Assembly (NCBI GenBank): GCA_021787845.1
Contig: JAJYLH010000034.1
Coordinates: 1 to 59,897 of the forward strand
Source of the DNA: Myxococcales bacterium
Lineage (GTDB): Bacteria; Myxococcota; Myxococcia; Myxococcales; JAJYLH01
DNA length: 59,897 bases
Direction of reading: 5' to 3'
The position numbers were made by a program, and so were the translations under genes. Position 1 is the stretch's first letter. Each line of letters opens with the position of its first letter. Under the pieces are notes generated by a model that saw only the letters and a list, made by a program, of their open reading frames with translations, searched no databases and was not told the origin of the DNA. Of the stretch, positions 25,509 to 36,303 are shown piece after piece.

Positions 25509-27107
25509 TCAACGCTCCTGCCCGCCTCCGCCGCCGACGGAGCTGCGGGCGAACGCCCGGTCCAACTCCGCGCGAAGCGCGGGAAACCGGCGATACCGCT
25601 CTCGAAGGGCAGCCGCCCAGCGCGTCGCGTCCGAGGAGCCATCGGCGGCGACACACGCCGCGACGAGCGCCGCCGCGTGGCCGTACTGAGTTCGGCGCTT
25701 CTTCTCAGTGACCCCGGCGACGCGATGCTCGGCGGCCTTGCACATCGCCTCCAGCATCGACTGCCGCGCGGGATCCGAGACGGCCTTCACGCCAGCACGT
25801 GCCAACAGCTCGGCGACCGCGACAGCGGGCAAACGAGGCGTCTCGGGGTCCAACATCAGATCGAGATCATCCAAGTCGAGAGACGCGGCCGACAGTGACG
25901 CGGCATCTCCCTCGAGCACGGCTTGGAACGCTTGGAACAAGAGGTGCCCCGGATGCTCGGCCCCGGACCAGCCAAGCCCAGGCGCCGCCGCGAGGAGCTT
26001 CGCCGCCGCCTCGAAGTCGCCTCGGATCACATCCAGCAATCCCCGTTGACGGTTCGCATCCTCCCGACATCCCGCGAGCGCCTGCGTCGCAAGCGCCTCG
26101 ATCCCAGCCAGATCGGCGGCCGACCCGAGCCACCGCCGTAGCCGGGCGAAGGTTGGGGCCTTCCGCCAAGCGCGCTCCAGCTTCGCCGGCAAATCGTGGC
26201 GACCGAGCTCCTTCGCGGCCAGTGCCGCCCCATCCAAGAATTCGCCGACCACATGCTCATCACCGGCCGCGAGCTCCGCTGCCTCCTCACTTGCGGCCAA
26301 CACCGCAGTCCAATCCTTCTCCTCGACCAAAGCCCGGCACCAGGTCCGCAGGTCCTCCACTTGCTTGGTCGATCGAGCCAACGCTGCCAAACCCTCGGCT
26401 CCTTCGAGCCGTCGCACGACCTCGCTCAACCACTGCTCCGGGACGCGATACCAATTCCCGGCGCGAGGACGCCCGCGGGTCTCCGCCTCGACGATCGCTC
26501 GCCATTTCGGCAGGAATTCCTCGAGCTCAGACAGCGGTTCCACCGCAACTCGCTCCATCTCGTGCAACGGCTCGGTGACCGAGGCGTTGACCGCCTCGAT
26601 CGCCGCGCGCACGGCCTCGGCACGCTTCTGTGGCGCGGAGGTCATGTACGCGGACACGAGGTACTGGGCTTGGCAGTCGTTGAGGTCGACGCCGAGCACT
26701 TCGTCGGGCAGCTCGTCTTGCCCGAGGTCGATGTCGCCTTCCGCGATCGGCTTCAGCAGCGCGCCGAAAAGCTGGCCCGCCGCCGCATAGTCCTTTCCGA
26801 GAAAGGCGTTCGACCCACGGCGCAGGTGTTTGTCCATCTCGACCGGGTCGGCATAGGCCTCGCGCCGCGCGGCTCGGGCGAAGGCCAGCGTCTCCTCGAC
26901 CTGCGCCGCGGCGACCGGCGTCGGCACAAAACCGCGGCTTGCGCGCGCCGCCCGCTCGATGATCGAGCCGACGACCCGACCGCCGTCCGGCTCGTCGAGA
27001 TGGCACAACGTGTCTCGGACCAGGTCCCGAAGCGCGTTGGCATCCAGTGCCGCGAGCGCGGCTTCCACGTCGTTTCGACCCGCCATCCTCGAAGGCACTC
27101 GTCGCAT
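25509..27107 (-). CDS. Uncharacterised alpha-helical repeat protein
   Basis: This 532-residue protein is predicted cytoplasmic: no signal, no membrane segment, rich in Ala, Leu, Glu and Arg. It appears almost wholly helical with TPR-like spacing, for example GSNAFLGKDYAAAGQLFGALL at about residues 95-115, then an acidic block IDLGQDELPDEVLGVDL and an aromatic SAYMTSAPQKRAEAV segment. No catalytic motif was found. It ends in a Gly-rich SSVGGGGGQER. The ATG at 27107 is chosen because GGAGAG lies 8 bases upstream. It may be a scaffold protein. It has a 100-bp gap to rsmE, which precedes nothing else on this strand. Confidence 0.7.
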   Translation of the reverse strand: MRRVPSRMAGRNDVEAALAALDANALRDLVRDTLCHLDEPDGGRVVGSIIERAARASRGFVPTPVAAAQVEETLAFARAARREAYADPVEMDKHLRRGSNAFLGKDYAAAGQLFGALLKPIAEGDIDLGQDELPDEVLGVDLNDCQAQYLVSAYMTSAPQKRAEAVRAAIEAVNASVTEPLHEMERVAVEPLSELEEFLPKWRAIVEAETRGRPRAGNWYRVPEQWLSEVVRRLEGAEGLAALARSTKQVEDLRTWCRALVEEKDWTAVLAASEEAAELAAGDEHVVGEFLDGAALAAKELGRHDLPAKLERAWRKAPTFARLRRWLGSAADLAGIEALATQALAGCREDANRQRGLLDVIRGDFEAAAKLLAAAPGLGWSGAEHPGHLLFQAFQAVLEGDAASLSAASLDLDDLDLMLDPETPRLPAVAVAELLARAGVKAVSDPARQSMLEAMCKAAEHRVAGVTEKKRRTQYGHAAALVAACVAADGSSDATRWAAALRERYRRFPALRAELDRAFARSSVGGGGGQER

Positions 27108-27207
27108 CGTCGGCACTCTCCAGAACCCATCTCGGCCGCAGTCAGCAGACTGCTACCACGGTTGCGCGCGTTCGGTCACCCGGACTTTCGCCGCCGGCGG
27201 GCCGCTC

Positions 27208-27942
27208 TTACCCCAAATCGCCCAGCGTGAACTGGGCCACCGCCAGCACCGCCAGCGCCACCGTCTCCGTCCGCAGAATCCGCGGCCCAAGGGTAACGGG
27301 AGCGAAGCCGTGGAGCTTGGCGGCCTCGACCTCGTCGCGCGCGAACCCGCCTTCGGGTCCGACCAGCACCACGTGGCTCGCCTCGCGGTCGACGAGAGCC
27401 ACCCGCAGCCGGCGAGCGCGCTCCTCTTCGTCGAGAATCAGCCGCACCTCTCGGGGCCCCCTCGGGCGGGTGACGACCGCGTCGAACGACTCCACCGGCC
27501 CCACCGCCATCGTGTCCGCCCGCCCGCACTGGCGCGCCGCCTCGTCGGCGATGCGCTGCCAGCGCGTTACCCGCTCTGCCGCCCTCCTCTGGTCGAGCTT
27601 GACGACCGAGCGTTGGCAGGCGACGGGCACCACCCGCGTCGCGCCGAGCTCCACCGACTTCTGCACGATCAGCTCGAGCTTGTCGCCCTTCGGCAGACCT
27701 TGTGCCAACGTGATCCGAACGCCCGCGAAGGGACGCTCTTCGGCGGCGCTCACGCTCAGCTCGGCGCCATCCTCGACCCAGCGCTCGACGCGCGACCGGT
27801 AGACGCGCCCCTCGCCGTCGAACACCTCGATCGGATCGCCCGGCCGCAGCCGAAGCACCTCGCGCAGGTACGCGAGCGACTCGCCGGAGACGATCGCCCG
27901 ACCGCCGCGAATCTCGGACCGCGGCACGTGGAGCCGATGCAT
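27208..27942 (-). CDS. rsmE: 16S rRNA (uracil-1498-N3)-methyltransferase
   Basis: This 244-residue SPOUT-class methyltransferase modifies U1498 of 16S rRNA. The N-terminal PUA-like domain (RLHVP, then GESLAYLREVLRLRPGD) precedes the knotted SAM-binding domain with KGDKLELIVQKSVELGATR, LVGPEGGF and LGPRILRTETVAL. Its length and order are standard. It starts 9 bp after the prmA stop on the same strand, so the two are almost certainly one transcript, an arrangement common in many bacteria. Confidence 0.95.
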   Translation of the reverse strand: MHRLHVPRSEIRGGRAIVSGESLAYLREVLRLRPGDPIEVFDGEGRVYRSRVERWVEDGAELSVSAAEERPFAGVRITLAQGLPKGDKLELIVQKSVELGATRVVPVACQRSVVKLDQRRAAERVTRWQRIADEAARQCGRADTMAVGPVESFDAVVTRPRGPREVRLILDEEERARRLRVALVDREASHVVLVGPEGGFARDEVEAAKLHGFAPVTLGPRILRTETVALAVLAVAQFTLGDLG

Positions 27943-27951
27943 GAACCGACC

Positions 27952-28821
27952 TCACTTGCGCGCGAACGCCAGGAGGACCCATTCGCCTTGGGCCTCGCGG
28001 CCGGCCGGCTCGAGCCCCCGCGCGACGAACGCGCGTTCCACCTCGTCCACCTGGAAATCGAGGACGCCGGACAGGAGCAGCTCCCCTCCCTGCGCGACCT
28101 GGCGGCTCAGCTCGGGCGCCATCTCGACGAGCGTCGACGCCATGATGTTCGCGACGACCAGCGGGAACGGTCCTGCTACCCGATCGAGCGGCGAATTCGA
28201 CAGCTCCAGCTCGACGTCATTGCGCCCCGCGTTCTCCCGCGCGACGCGCACCGCGACCGGGTCGCTGTCCACCCCGACCACCCGCCCGGCGCCGAGAAGC
28301 CTCGCCGCGATGCCGAGGATACCGCTACCGGTCCCGACATCCAGCAGCGCAAGCCCAGGGCGATTCGCCAGCCGCCGATCGATCTCGCGCAGGCAGAGCG
28401 CGGTGGTCGCGTGGGTCCCGGTGCCGAAGGCCATGCCGGGGTCGAGCACCAGCACCGTCGCCTCCGGCGGCGTCTCCCCCAGCCTCCACGACGGGCACAC
28501 CCAGAGCCGCTCGCTCACCTCGACGGGCGCGAAGTGGCTCTTCCACACTTCGTTCCAGTCCCGATCGGGCAGGACCTGGGAATCCATCGGCACCCGCGCA
28601 CCCACGAACTCTTCCAGCGCCCGTTCGACGCCGGGGGCCAGCGCTTCCGGTGAGCAGTAGGCGATCAGCCGGGCTTCCCCCGCCGGCGGCGGGACCTTGC
28701 CCGGCATCAGCATCACCGAGGCGTCCTCCACCTCGACCCCGTCGGCGCCGTGCTCCACCAGGAGCGCCGCGACGTCGTCCGCCATCTCCTGCGGGACGAG
28801 CAGCGAGACCGCACGATACAT
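27952..28821 (-). CDS. prmA: Ribosomal protein L11 methyltransferase
   Basis: This 289-residue class I methyltransferase trimethylates lysines and the N terminus of ribosomal protein L11. The SAM motif LLDVGTGSGILGIAA lies at about residues 146-160, preceded by the PrmA-specific DPGMAFGTGTHATTALCL and followed by GVDSDPVAV. The post-I motif is VVANIMASTLVEMAP, a good match to the family's NIL/NIM motif. The N-terminal ~100 residues form the substrate-recognition domain. It is co-directional with rsmE, and 30 bp downstream of the M16 peptidase stop, so all three may be cotranscribed. Confidence 0.95.
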   Translation of the reverse strand: MYRAVSLLVPQEMADDVAALLVEHGADGVEVEDASVMLMPGKVPPPAGEARLIAYCSPEALAPGVERALEEFVGARVPMDSQVLPDRDWNEVWKSHFAPVEVSERLWVCPSWRLGETPPEATVLVLDPGMAFGTGTHATTALCLREIDRRLANRPGLALLDVGTGSGILGIAARLLGAGRVVGVDSDPVAVRVARENAGRNDVELELSNSPLDRVAGPFPLVVANIMASTLVEMAPELSRQVAQGGELLLSGVLDFQVDEVERAFVARGLEPAGREAQGEWVLLAFARK

Positions 28822-28851
28822 GGAAGCGCTCCTGGTCTCCGTCAGGTCAGC

Positions 28852-31437
28852 TCACGCCGCCGGTGACACCAGCGCGGTCACCTGGCGGTCGAAATCGATG
28901 ATCCGCCGCGCCACCTCCTGCACGTCGTCGGCGGTGACGGCGCGGATGCGCTCGGCGTGCTCCAGGTGGCTCTCGGCGCCCAGGCCATAGCACTCGTCGA
29001 GCGCCAGCACTGCCGCTCGGGCGGAGAGCCGCTGCAGCGCGATCTCGTGCGCGCCGGTGAGGTGCCGCTTCGCCCGGTCGAGCTCAGCGGCGGCGATTCT
29101 CTCCTGCGTTACCCGCTCGAGCTCGACGCGAATGCCCTTCTTCGCCTCGTCGACCTTCTCCGGGCTCGTCCCGATGTAGACCGCGAAGTAGCCCGGGTCG
29201 AGCCCTTCGCTCGTGATCGAGGTGACGCTGTAGGCGAGCGATTTCTTGTCGCGTAGCTCGAGGAAGAGCCGGCCGCCCTGCCCGCTCAGGACCGCGCTCA
29301 AGACGCTCAACGCGTGTCGTTCCGGCGCGAGGAGGGTGGTGCCGCGGAAGCCGACGACGAGGTGCGCCTGCTGGCGGTCGAGCCGCTTTCGGACCTCGCG
29401 CGGCTCGGTGAGCGGCGGTTCTTCCTCGACCACCAGCCGCGGCGAAAGCCCATCGGGACCGGCGCCGAGCTCCCCTTCGACAAGCCGCCGCATCTGGTCC
29501 GGCTCGACGTCGCCCGCGGCGGCCAGCACCAGTCCCTCCGAGCGGTAGCGCTGCCGGAGATAGCTCTTCAGCCTCGGGCCGTCGAGCGCGGTCATCGAGG
29601 CTTCGGTCCCGGTCACTTCCAGGCGGTAGGGGTGCCGGTCATAGAGAGCGGAGCTGAAGAGCGAGAACGCCGCCGCGGTCGGGTTGTCGTCGCGCGAGCG
29701 GATGTCCTCGAGCACCAGAGCGCGTTCGCGAATCACCTCGTCTTCGGCGAGCGCCGCGCGCCGCATGACGTCGCAGAAGAGCTCGAAGCCCGAGCGCAGG
29801 TCGGCCGAGAGGAATTCTCCTTGAACACCGAAGGAATTGCGTCCGCTGACGCCGCCGATGGCGCCGGAGAGATCCTCGATTTCCTGCGCGAGCTGTCGGG
29901 CGGAACGGCTTTCGGTCCCCCGCGAGAGGCAGCGCGCGAGCAGGTGGTTGATGCCGTTGTCGCCGGCGCCTTCCGCCCTCAAGCCGCCCTGCCACGCCGC
30001 GCGGAAGCTGACGATGGGAACGTTCGATTCGGGCTTGACGACGAGGGTGATGCCGTTCTGGAGCCTCTCCGTCTCGATGCCATCCCGGCGAACCCCGCTC
30101 GACCGGGCGAAGAGACGCCGATACGGGTGCGACGGGCTGCCCCGCGTCGCCTGCCGGGCGCGGTCGATCGACCGCGCGATGCCGAGCAGCAGCGCTTCGT
30201 CTGCCTTCGCCTCTTCCGGCGCGACCAGCGACAGCGAGAGGTTCGCGGGCGTCAGATGCTTCTCGGCAGCGCTCCTGAGGTCCTCAGGCGAGCAGGCCGC
30301 CACCCGCGCGAGGTAGCGCTCCTCCTCGTCGACGTGGCCGGCGACCGTTTCGAAGAAGCCGAGCTTGCGCGCCTGGCCCTGCACCGTCTCGCGCTGGAAG
30401 AGGGTGTCCGCCTCGAGCATGCGCTTGGCTCGGGTGAGCTCGGCGTCGGTGAACGGCTCCCGGCGCGCGCGCTCGACCTCCTCCAGAATCGCAAGCAGCG
30501 CCGGCTCCAAGCTCTCGGTCCGGAGCGTCGCCCCCGCAATGAGCAAGCCGGGGTCTTGGGGGGTATAAGCGCTCGTGTACACCTCGTTGACGAGCCCCCG
30601 CTCGCGCTTGACCTCCGCGACCAGCCGCGACGAGTCGCCCTGGCCGAGGAGCATCGAAACCAGGTCGAGCGCGGCGATGTCGTCCGACCGGAGCGCCGGG
30701 ATGTGCCAGCCCGCGGCGAGGTACGCCTCGTGAATCGGCGCCGTCTCGACCCGCGCGCGCGCTTCTTGCTGGCGCGCTTCCGGGACCCGGGTCGGCGACT
30801 TGCGCGCGGGCCCCGGGCGCGCGCGCGCGAACGCCTCGGTCAGCTGCTGGAGCGCACGGGCCTCCTCGAAATCGCCGACGCCCACCAGCACCATATTTCC
30901 AGCGGTATAATGACGCGAATAGAAGTCGACGATCTGCGCCCGGGTGAAGGACCGCACGCTCGACTCGAAGCCGAGCACCGGCCGGCGGTACGGGTGCGTG
31001 CGGTAGGCGAGGTCGAAGAGGGCGCGCGAGACGCGGCGGCTCGGCAGGTCCTGGGCGCGGCGAATCTCCTCGCAGACCACCTCGATTTCGCGGGCGAGCT
31101 CCTGCTCCTCGAAAACGCTGTCGGTCGCCAGGTCGGCGAGGATGTCGAGCCCCTCGGCAACGGAGTCGCTCGGCAGCACCAGGTGGTAGACGGTCTGGTC
31201 GAAGCTGGTCCAGGCGTTGATTTCCCCTCCGCAGCTCTCGACGGCGCTCGCCACCTCGCCCGGCCCGCGGCGTCGCGTGCCCTTGAAGAGCATGTGCTCG
31301 TGCAGGTGGGCGAGCCCCGCCTCCTCCGGGGTCTCGTCCGCGCTGCCGACCCTCACCCAGAGCTGCCACGCCGCGACGCGCGATGCGTGATTCTCGTCCA
31401 GCACGACCGTCAGCCCGTTCTCGAGAATCGTCCGCAC
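28852..31437 (-). CDS. M16 family zinc peptidase, two-domain
   Basis: This 861-residue protein contains two pitrilysin/M16 halves. The first has the inverted zinc motif HLHEH at residues 44-48 and the distal Glu in EIEVVCEEIRR about 75 residues later, so it should be catalytic. The second half (from about residue 430) has an INHLLARCLSRGT segment in the same place but lacks HxxEH, as expected for the non-catalytic partner domain. No signal peptide is visible, so it is probably cytoplasmic, or exported by another route. The start is a GTG with CCGGAGG upstream. It heads the strand that continues into prmA-rsmE and is divergent from hemW. Confidence 0.92.
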   Translation of the reverse strand: MRTILENGLTVVLDENHASRVAAWQLWVRVGSADETPEEAGLAHLHEHMLFKGTRRRGPGEVASAVESCGGEINAWTSFDQTVYHLVLPSDSVAEGLDILADLATDSVFEEQELAREIEVVCEEIRRAQDLPSRRVSRALFDLAYRTHPYRRPVLGFESSVRSFTRAQIVDFYSRHYTAGNMVLVGVGDFEEARALQQLTEAFARARPGPARKSPTRVPEARQQEARARVETAPIHEAYLAAGWHIPALRSDDIAALDLVSMLLGQGDSSRLVAEVKRERGLVNEVYTSAYTPQDPGLLIAGATLRTESLEPALLAILEEVERARREPFTDAELTRAKRMLEADTLFQRETVQGQARKLGFFETVAGHVDEEERYLARVAACSPEDLRSAAEKHLTPANLSLSLVAPEEAKADEALLLGIARSIDRARQATRGSPSHPYRRLFARSSGVRRDGIETERLQNGITLVVKPESNVPIVSFRAAWQGGLRAEGAGDNGINHLLARCLSRGTESRSARQLAQEIEDLSGAIGGVSGRNSFGVQGEFLSADLRSGFELFCDVMRRAALAEDEVIRERALVLEDIRSRDDNPTAAAFSLFSSALYDRHPYRLEVTGTEASMTALDGPRLKSYLRQRYRSEGLVLAAAGDVEPDQMRRLVEGELGAGPDGLSPRLVVEEEPPLTEPREVRKRLDRQQAHLVVGFRGTTLLAPERHALSVLSAVLSGQGGRLFLELRDKKSLAYSVTSITSEGLDPGYFAVYIGTSPEKVDEAKKGIRVELERVTQERIAAAELDRAKRHLTGAHEIALQRLSARAAVLALDECYGLGAESHLEHAERIRAVTADDVQEVARRIIDFDRQVTALVSPAA

Positions 31438-31584
31438 GCCACCTCCGGAGGGGTCCTAGGCGAAGGCGGAGAGAAGTGCGCGCCGCGACCGGCCGGCGTC
31501 AAGCCGAAATCCTTGGGATGTCGCGAATGGCTTGCGTTGGGCGCGCGACGCGGTATGCGTCGGGCCGTGCCTGGGCGCGAAGCG

Positions 31585-32841
31585 ATGGACGGGAAGGCAC
31601 CGCGTTCGGCCGGCGCCGGATCGGAATCGACGGCCGGCGACCGCGCGCTCGCACCGGAGCCTGCATGCCCTCCTGGAGCCCAGCCGTTCGGCATCTACCT
31701 CCACTTCCCCTACTGCCTGTCGAAGTGTCCCTATTGCGATTTCGCCTCCCGCGCCGCCGCTATCGTTCCCCAGGAGCGCTACACCCAGGCGGTCCGGCGC
31801 GAGCTCGAGTTGCGCGCGAGCGAGTTCCCGCGCCGAGCCGCGACGAGCGTGTTCTTCGGCGGCGGCACACCGTCGTTGTGGGAGGCTCGCGAGGTCGGGG
31901 GCGTGCTCCAGGCGCTCGACCGCGCCTACCCGTTCACGGCCGATTGCGAGATCACGCTCGAGGCGAATCCGGGCGCGAGCGACGAAGCGCGGTTCGCGGC
32001 GTATCGCGCGGCCGGGGTCAACCGGCTCTCCGTCGGTGCGCAGTCGTTCCAGCCGAGCGTGCTCCAGAACCTCGGACGCCGGCACACGCCGGACGAGACC
32101 GCTCGCGCTGTCCAAGCGGCCCGCGCAGCCGGGTTCGAGAACGTCTCGGTCGATCTGATCTACGGCGCGCCGGGCCACACGGGAGCGCTGGTGCTGGACG
32201 ACGCGCGCCGGGCCGTCGCTCTTGGCACCGAGCACGTCTCCGCGTACGCGCTGACGCTCGAGCACCTGGCCGAGGAGGTGCCGATGGCGCGCGACCGGCG
32301 GCGGGGGCTCATCACGGTGCCGGACGACGACACGCAGGCGCAGATGGGCGCCGTCTTGCGCGCCGAGCTCGAGCGCGCGGGCCTGAAGCGATACGAGATT
32401 TCGAACTTCGCGCATCCGGGGCGCGAGGCGCGGCACAACCTCAACTACTGGCGCGGCGGCGGCTACCTGGGGCTCGGTGTCAGCGCGAGCGGCTTCGCGC
32501 GGGCGAGCGACGGGCGCCGCGGCCGGCGCTACACGAACCGTCGCGCGCCGGAGAGCTACTTCGCGGCCCTCGACCGGCGCGAGCTGCCGGAAAAGGAGCA
32601 GGAGCGCATCGGCACCCGGGAAGTGCTGCTGGAGCGCCTGTACACCGGCCTGCGGCTGACGGAGGGGCTCGACCTCGCCACGCTCGACGGGCTCTGCGGC
32701 ACCGCTATCTGCCGGACGAAAGCGCAAGAGCTGACTCGATTCGCCGCCGGTGGGCTCTGCACGTGGGACGGGACGCGTATCACGTTGACCGAGAGGGGTC
32801 TCGACCTCCACACGTCGATCGCGGCCGCGCTCACGCCGTAA
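31585..32841 (+). CDS. hemW: Radical SAM heme chaperone HemW (coproporphyrinogen-oxidase-like)
   Basis: This 418-residue protein has the 4Fe-4S radical-SAM motif C-x3-C-x2-C in YCLSKCPYCDF near residue 50. It also has the HemW blocks FFGGGTPSL, EANPG, GVNRLSVGAQSFQ, VSVDLIYGAPG, ISNFAHPG and the GLGVSASGFA segment. HemW binds heme and delivers it to proteins; it lacks true oxidase activity in studied cases. The C-terminal winged-helix part is present (LYTGLRLTEGLDL). A start at 31585 is preferred; an in-frame ATG at 31555 would add ten residues. The N-terminal ~35 residues before the first strand are low-complexity and of doubtful value. Confidence 0.9.
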   Translation: MDGKAPRSAGAGSESTAGDRALAPEPACPPGAQPFGIYLHFPYCLSKCPYCDFASRAAAIVPQERYTQAVRRELELRASEFPRRAATSVFFGGGTPSLWEAREVGGVLQALDRAYPFTADCEITLEANPGASDEARFAAYRAAGVNRLSVGAQSFQPSVLQNLGRRHTPDETARAVQAARAAGFENVSVDLIYGAPGHTGALVLDDARRAVALGTEHVSAYALTLEHLAEEVPMARDRRRGLITVPDDDTQAQMGAVLRAELERAGLKRYEISNFAHPGREARHNLNYWRGGGYLGLGVSASGFARASDGRRGRRYTNRRAPESYFAALDRRELPEKEQERIGTREVLLERLYTGLRLTEGLDLATLDGLCGTAICRTKAQELTRFAAGGLCTWDGTRITLTERGLDLHTSIAAALTP

Positions 32842-32915
32842 CGGCAGGGGAACGCGGCCCCTCGAGCGTCCGGCTCGTCCTTCATTCCATGCCTTTCCGG
32901 ACGACGCACTTGGAG

Positions 32916-32957
32916 CCGGACACCTCAGTGTCCGGATTTGCTCAGGCGTCGCGCCTG
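32916..32957. terminator. Tandem hairpins between convergent genes
   Basis: CCGGACAC-CTCA-GTGTCCGG is a perfect 8-bp stem-loop, followed by ATTT and a second stem CAGGCG-TCG-CGCCTG. The position, between the ends of hemW and the LOG-domain gene, suits a bidirectional terminator. No long T-run is present. Confidence 0.5.
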
Positions 32958-33036
32958 ACCCGGACACTCACGGTTCCGGCTCCAGCATCGGGGCAAGTGC
33001 GTCAACCAGATAGGCATGCTTCATTCCAGCGCTCCC

Positions 33037-34413
<1,377 letters not shown>

Positions 34414-34601
34414 TCGAGGAAACGATCGTCACCGCCGCCTTTCGAAGCACGCGGCGCCGAGCACGCGGCCGGCCCAGCCGCAAAGCGCGAGGCTCGCGCC
34501 CGGTCTTGCGCGTTGACCGCTCGGACCTCTGCCCGCAAGATGCTCGGAATAGCGCCCGGGCGGACCGGCGTTTCCTCTCTTTGCTTTCGCGGGAGCTTTC
34601 G

Positions 34602-36011
34602 ATGACCGATCCCACGCCTCTTTCCGCCGGCCCCGCGGCCTCGCCGCTCCCCGCGAGCGGTCCCGCCATCCTCATCGTCGACGACGAGCCGTCGAACCTG
34701 GAATCACTCGATCGCATCTTCCACAAGGAGGGGCTGCGGACGCTCCTCGCCTCGAACGGCCAGGACGCGCTCGACAAGCTGCGGCGCGAGCACGTCGGCA
34801 TCGTCCTCACCGACCTCTCGATGCCTGGCATGAGCGGTGCCGACCTCCTCCGGAGCGTCAAGGCGATTTCGCCGGACACCGAGGTGGTGCTGATGACCGC
34901 CTATGGCACGGTCGAGGTGGCGGTCGAGGCGATGAAGGAGGGCGCGTACGACTTCATCACCAAGCCGTTCAAGCGCCACCACGTGGTGACCCTCGTGCGC
35001 AAGGCGCTGGAGAAGCAGGCGCTCGTCCTGGAGAACCAGGTCCTGCGGGCGCGGCTGGAAGGCCTGGGGAACATCGTCGGGGCGAGCCCGGCGTTCCGGG
35101 CGACGATGGACCTGGTCCGGCAGGCGGCGCCCAGCGAAGCGACAGTGCTCCTGCTAGGCGAAAGCGGTACCGGCAAGGAGCTGGTCGCGCGGCTCTTGCA
35201 TTCGCTCTCCACCCGGGCGCGAGGCGATTTCGTGGCCATCAATTGCGCCGCGATTCCGGAGTCGATTCTCGAGAGCGAGCTCTTCGGCTACGAGAAAGGG
35301 GCGTTCACCAACGCGACCGCGCGCAAGGAGGGCCGCATCGAGCGCGCGCACGGGGGGACGTTGTTCCTCGACGAAATCGGGGAGCTGTCCGCGACGGTGC
35401 AGGTGAAGCTCTTGCGGGTGCTCCAGGAGGGCGAAATCGAGCGGCTGGGCGGGAGCGCTCCCATCAAGGTCGACGCGCGGATCGTGGCGGCGACGAACAA
35501 GGACCTGCAAGAGCAGGTGGAGCGGGGGCTCTTTCGCGAGGACCTCTTCTACCGGCTGAACGTCATCACCGTGCAGCTCCCGCCGCTGCGCGCCCGGCGC
35601 GAGGACATTCCGCTTCTCGCGCAGCGCTTCCTGCGGGTGTACGCGGAGAAGAACAAGAAGGACGTGGCGGGGATCAGCGCTGCCGCCCTGGAGGTGCTGG
35701 AGAACTATCCCTGGCCGGGGAACGTCCGCGAGCTGCAGCACGCGCTCGAACGGGCGGTGGTGCTGACCCGCAACGAGGTGCTGTGCCCGGACGATTTCGA
35801 GGCGAAGATTCGGGGGACCCGGGTCGAGACCGCTCCCGAGCTGACGTTTCGCATCGGGTCGATGACGATGGACGAGCTCGAGCACCGGCTGATCCGCGAC
35901 ACGGTGCGGTTCACCAAGGACGACAAGACCCTTGCCGCCCAGCTCCTCGGCCTGTCCGTGCGCACGATCTACCGCAAGCTCGATCCGTCGGCGAAGGAAG
36001 TGAAAGGGTAG
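34602..36011 (+). CDS. NtrC-family sigma-54 response regulator
   Basis: This 469-residue protein has a receiver domain with phosphoacceptor Asp71 (LTDLSMPG), the acidic pair at 27-28 and Lys121. An AAA+ ATPase domain follows, with Walker A GESGTGKE (186-193) and Walker B GGTLFLDEIGE. A Fis-type helix-turn-helix lies at the C terminus (LAAQLLGLSVRTIYRKL). The sigma-54 contact loop reads GAFTNA rather than GAFTGA. It would activate sigma-54 promoters upon phosphorylation. No histidine kinase gene adjoins it. The ATG at 34602 has GGGAG 6 bases upstream; a long upstream extension of the frame is antisense to the LOG gene and is disregarded. Confidence 0.93.
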   Translation: MTDPTPLSAGPAASPLPASGPAILIVDDEPSNLESLDRIFHKEGLRTLLASNGQDALDKLRREHVGIVLTDLSMPGMSGADLLRSVKAISPDTEVVLMTAYGTVEVAVEAMKEGAYDFITKPFKRHHVVTLVRKALEKQALVLENQVLRARLEGLGNIVGASPAFRATMDLVRQAAPSEATVLLLGESGTGKELVARLLHSLSTRARGDFVAINCAAIPESILESELFGYEKGAFTNATARKEGRIERAHGGTLFLDEIGELSATVQVKLLRVLQEGEIERLGGSAPIKVDARIVAATNKDLQEQVERGLFREDLFYRLNVITVQLPPLRARREDIPLLAQRFLRVYAEKNKKDVAGISAAALEVLENYPWPGNVRELQHALERAVVLTRNEVLCPDDFEAKIRGTRVETAPELTFRIGSMTMDELEHRLIRDTVRFTKDDKTLAAQLLGLSVRTIYRKLDPSAKEVKG

Positions 36012-36120
36012 CCGAGAGCCGTCGAGCGGGCTGACCGGTTCGGCGAGCTGCCTGCGATTCCACCTCGCGCCCCGCTGCCCTGGCGCCTTGTCGTTTCCAC
36101 GGCCGCGGCGCGTGTGGCCA

Positions 36121-36160
36121 ATCAGACCGATCGGTCGGATCGGTCGGATCGGTCTGATCA
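36121..36160. repeat. 9-bp-unit palindromic array, copy 6
   Basis: TCAGACCGATC, then GGTCGGATC twice, then GGTCTGATCA. The outer TCAGACCGATC and GATCGGTCTGA are exact inverted repeats. It lies between the NtrC-type regulator and the CBS protein, in a 292-bp gap with nothing else recognised. Confidence 0.85.
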
Positions 36161-36303
36161 CGTCGCTCGAACCGCCACCCGGGCAGGCGACGACTGGCCG
36201 TGCGCCCCGGTGCGGGCGGCGGCAACTTTGGTAGGGTGTCGCCGAAGGAGCCGGGCGACCTCGAAGGAGGTCCGGCATCCGAGAGAATCGGGCGGGGTCC
36301 ATC

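Noticed and set aside
29314-31554. Long in-frame extension upstream of HemW
   Set aside because: It is antisense to the M16 peptidase and has no family similarity; the HemW fold starts after ~31585.
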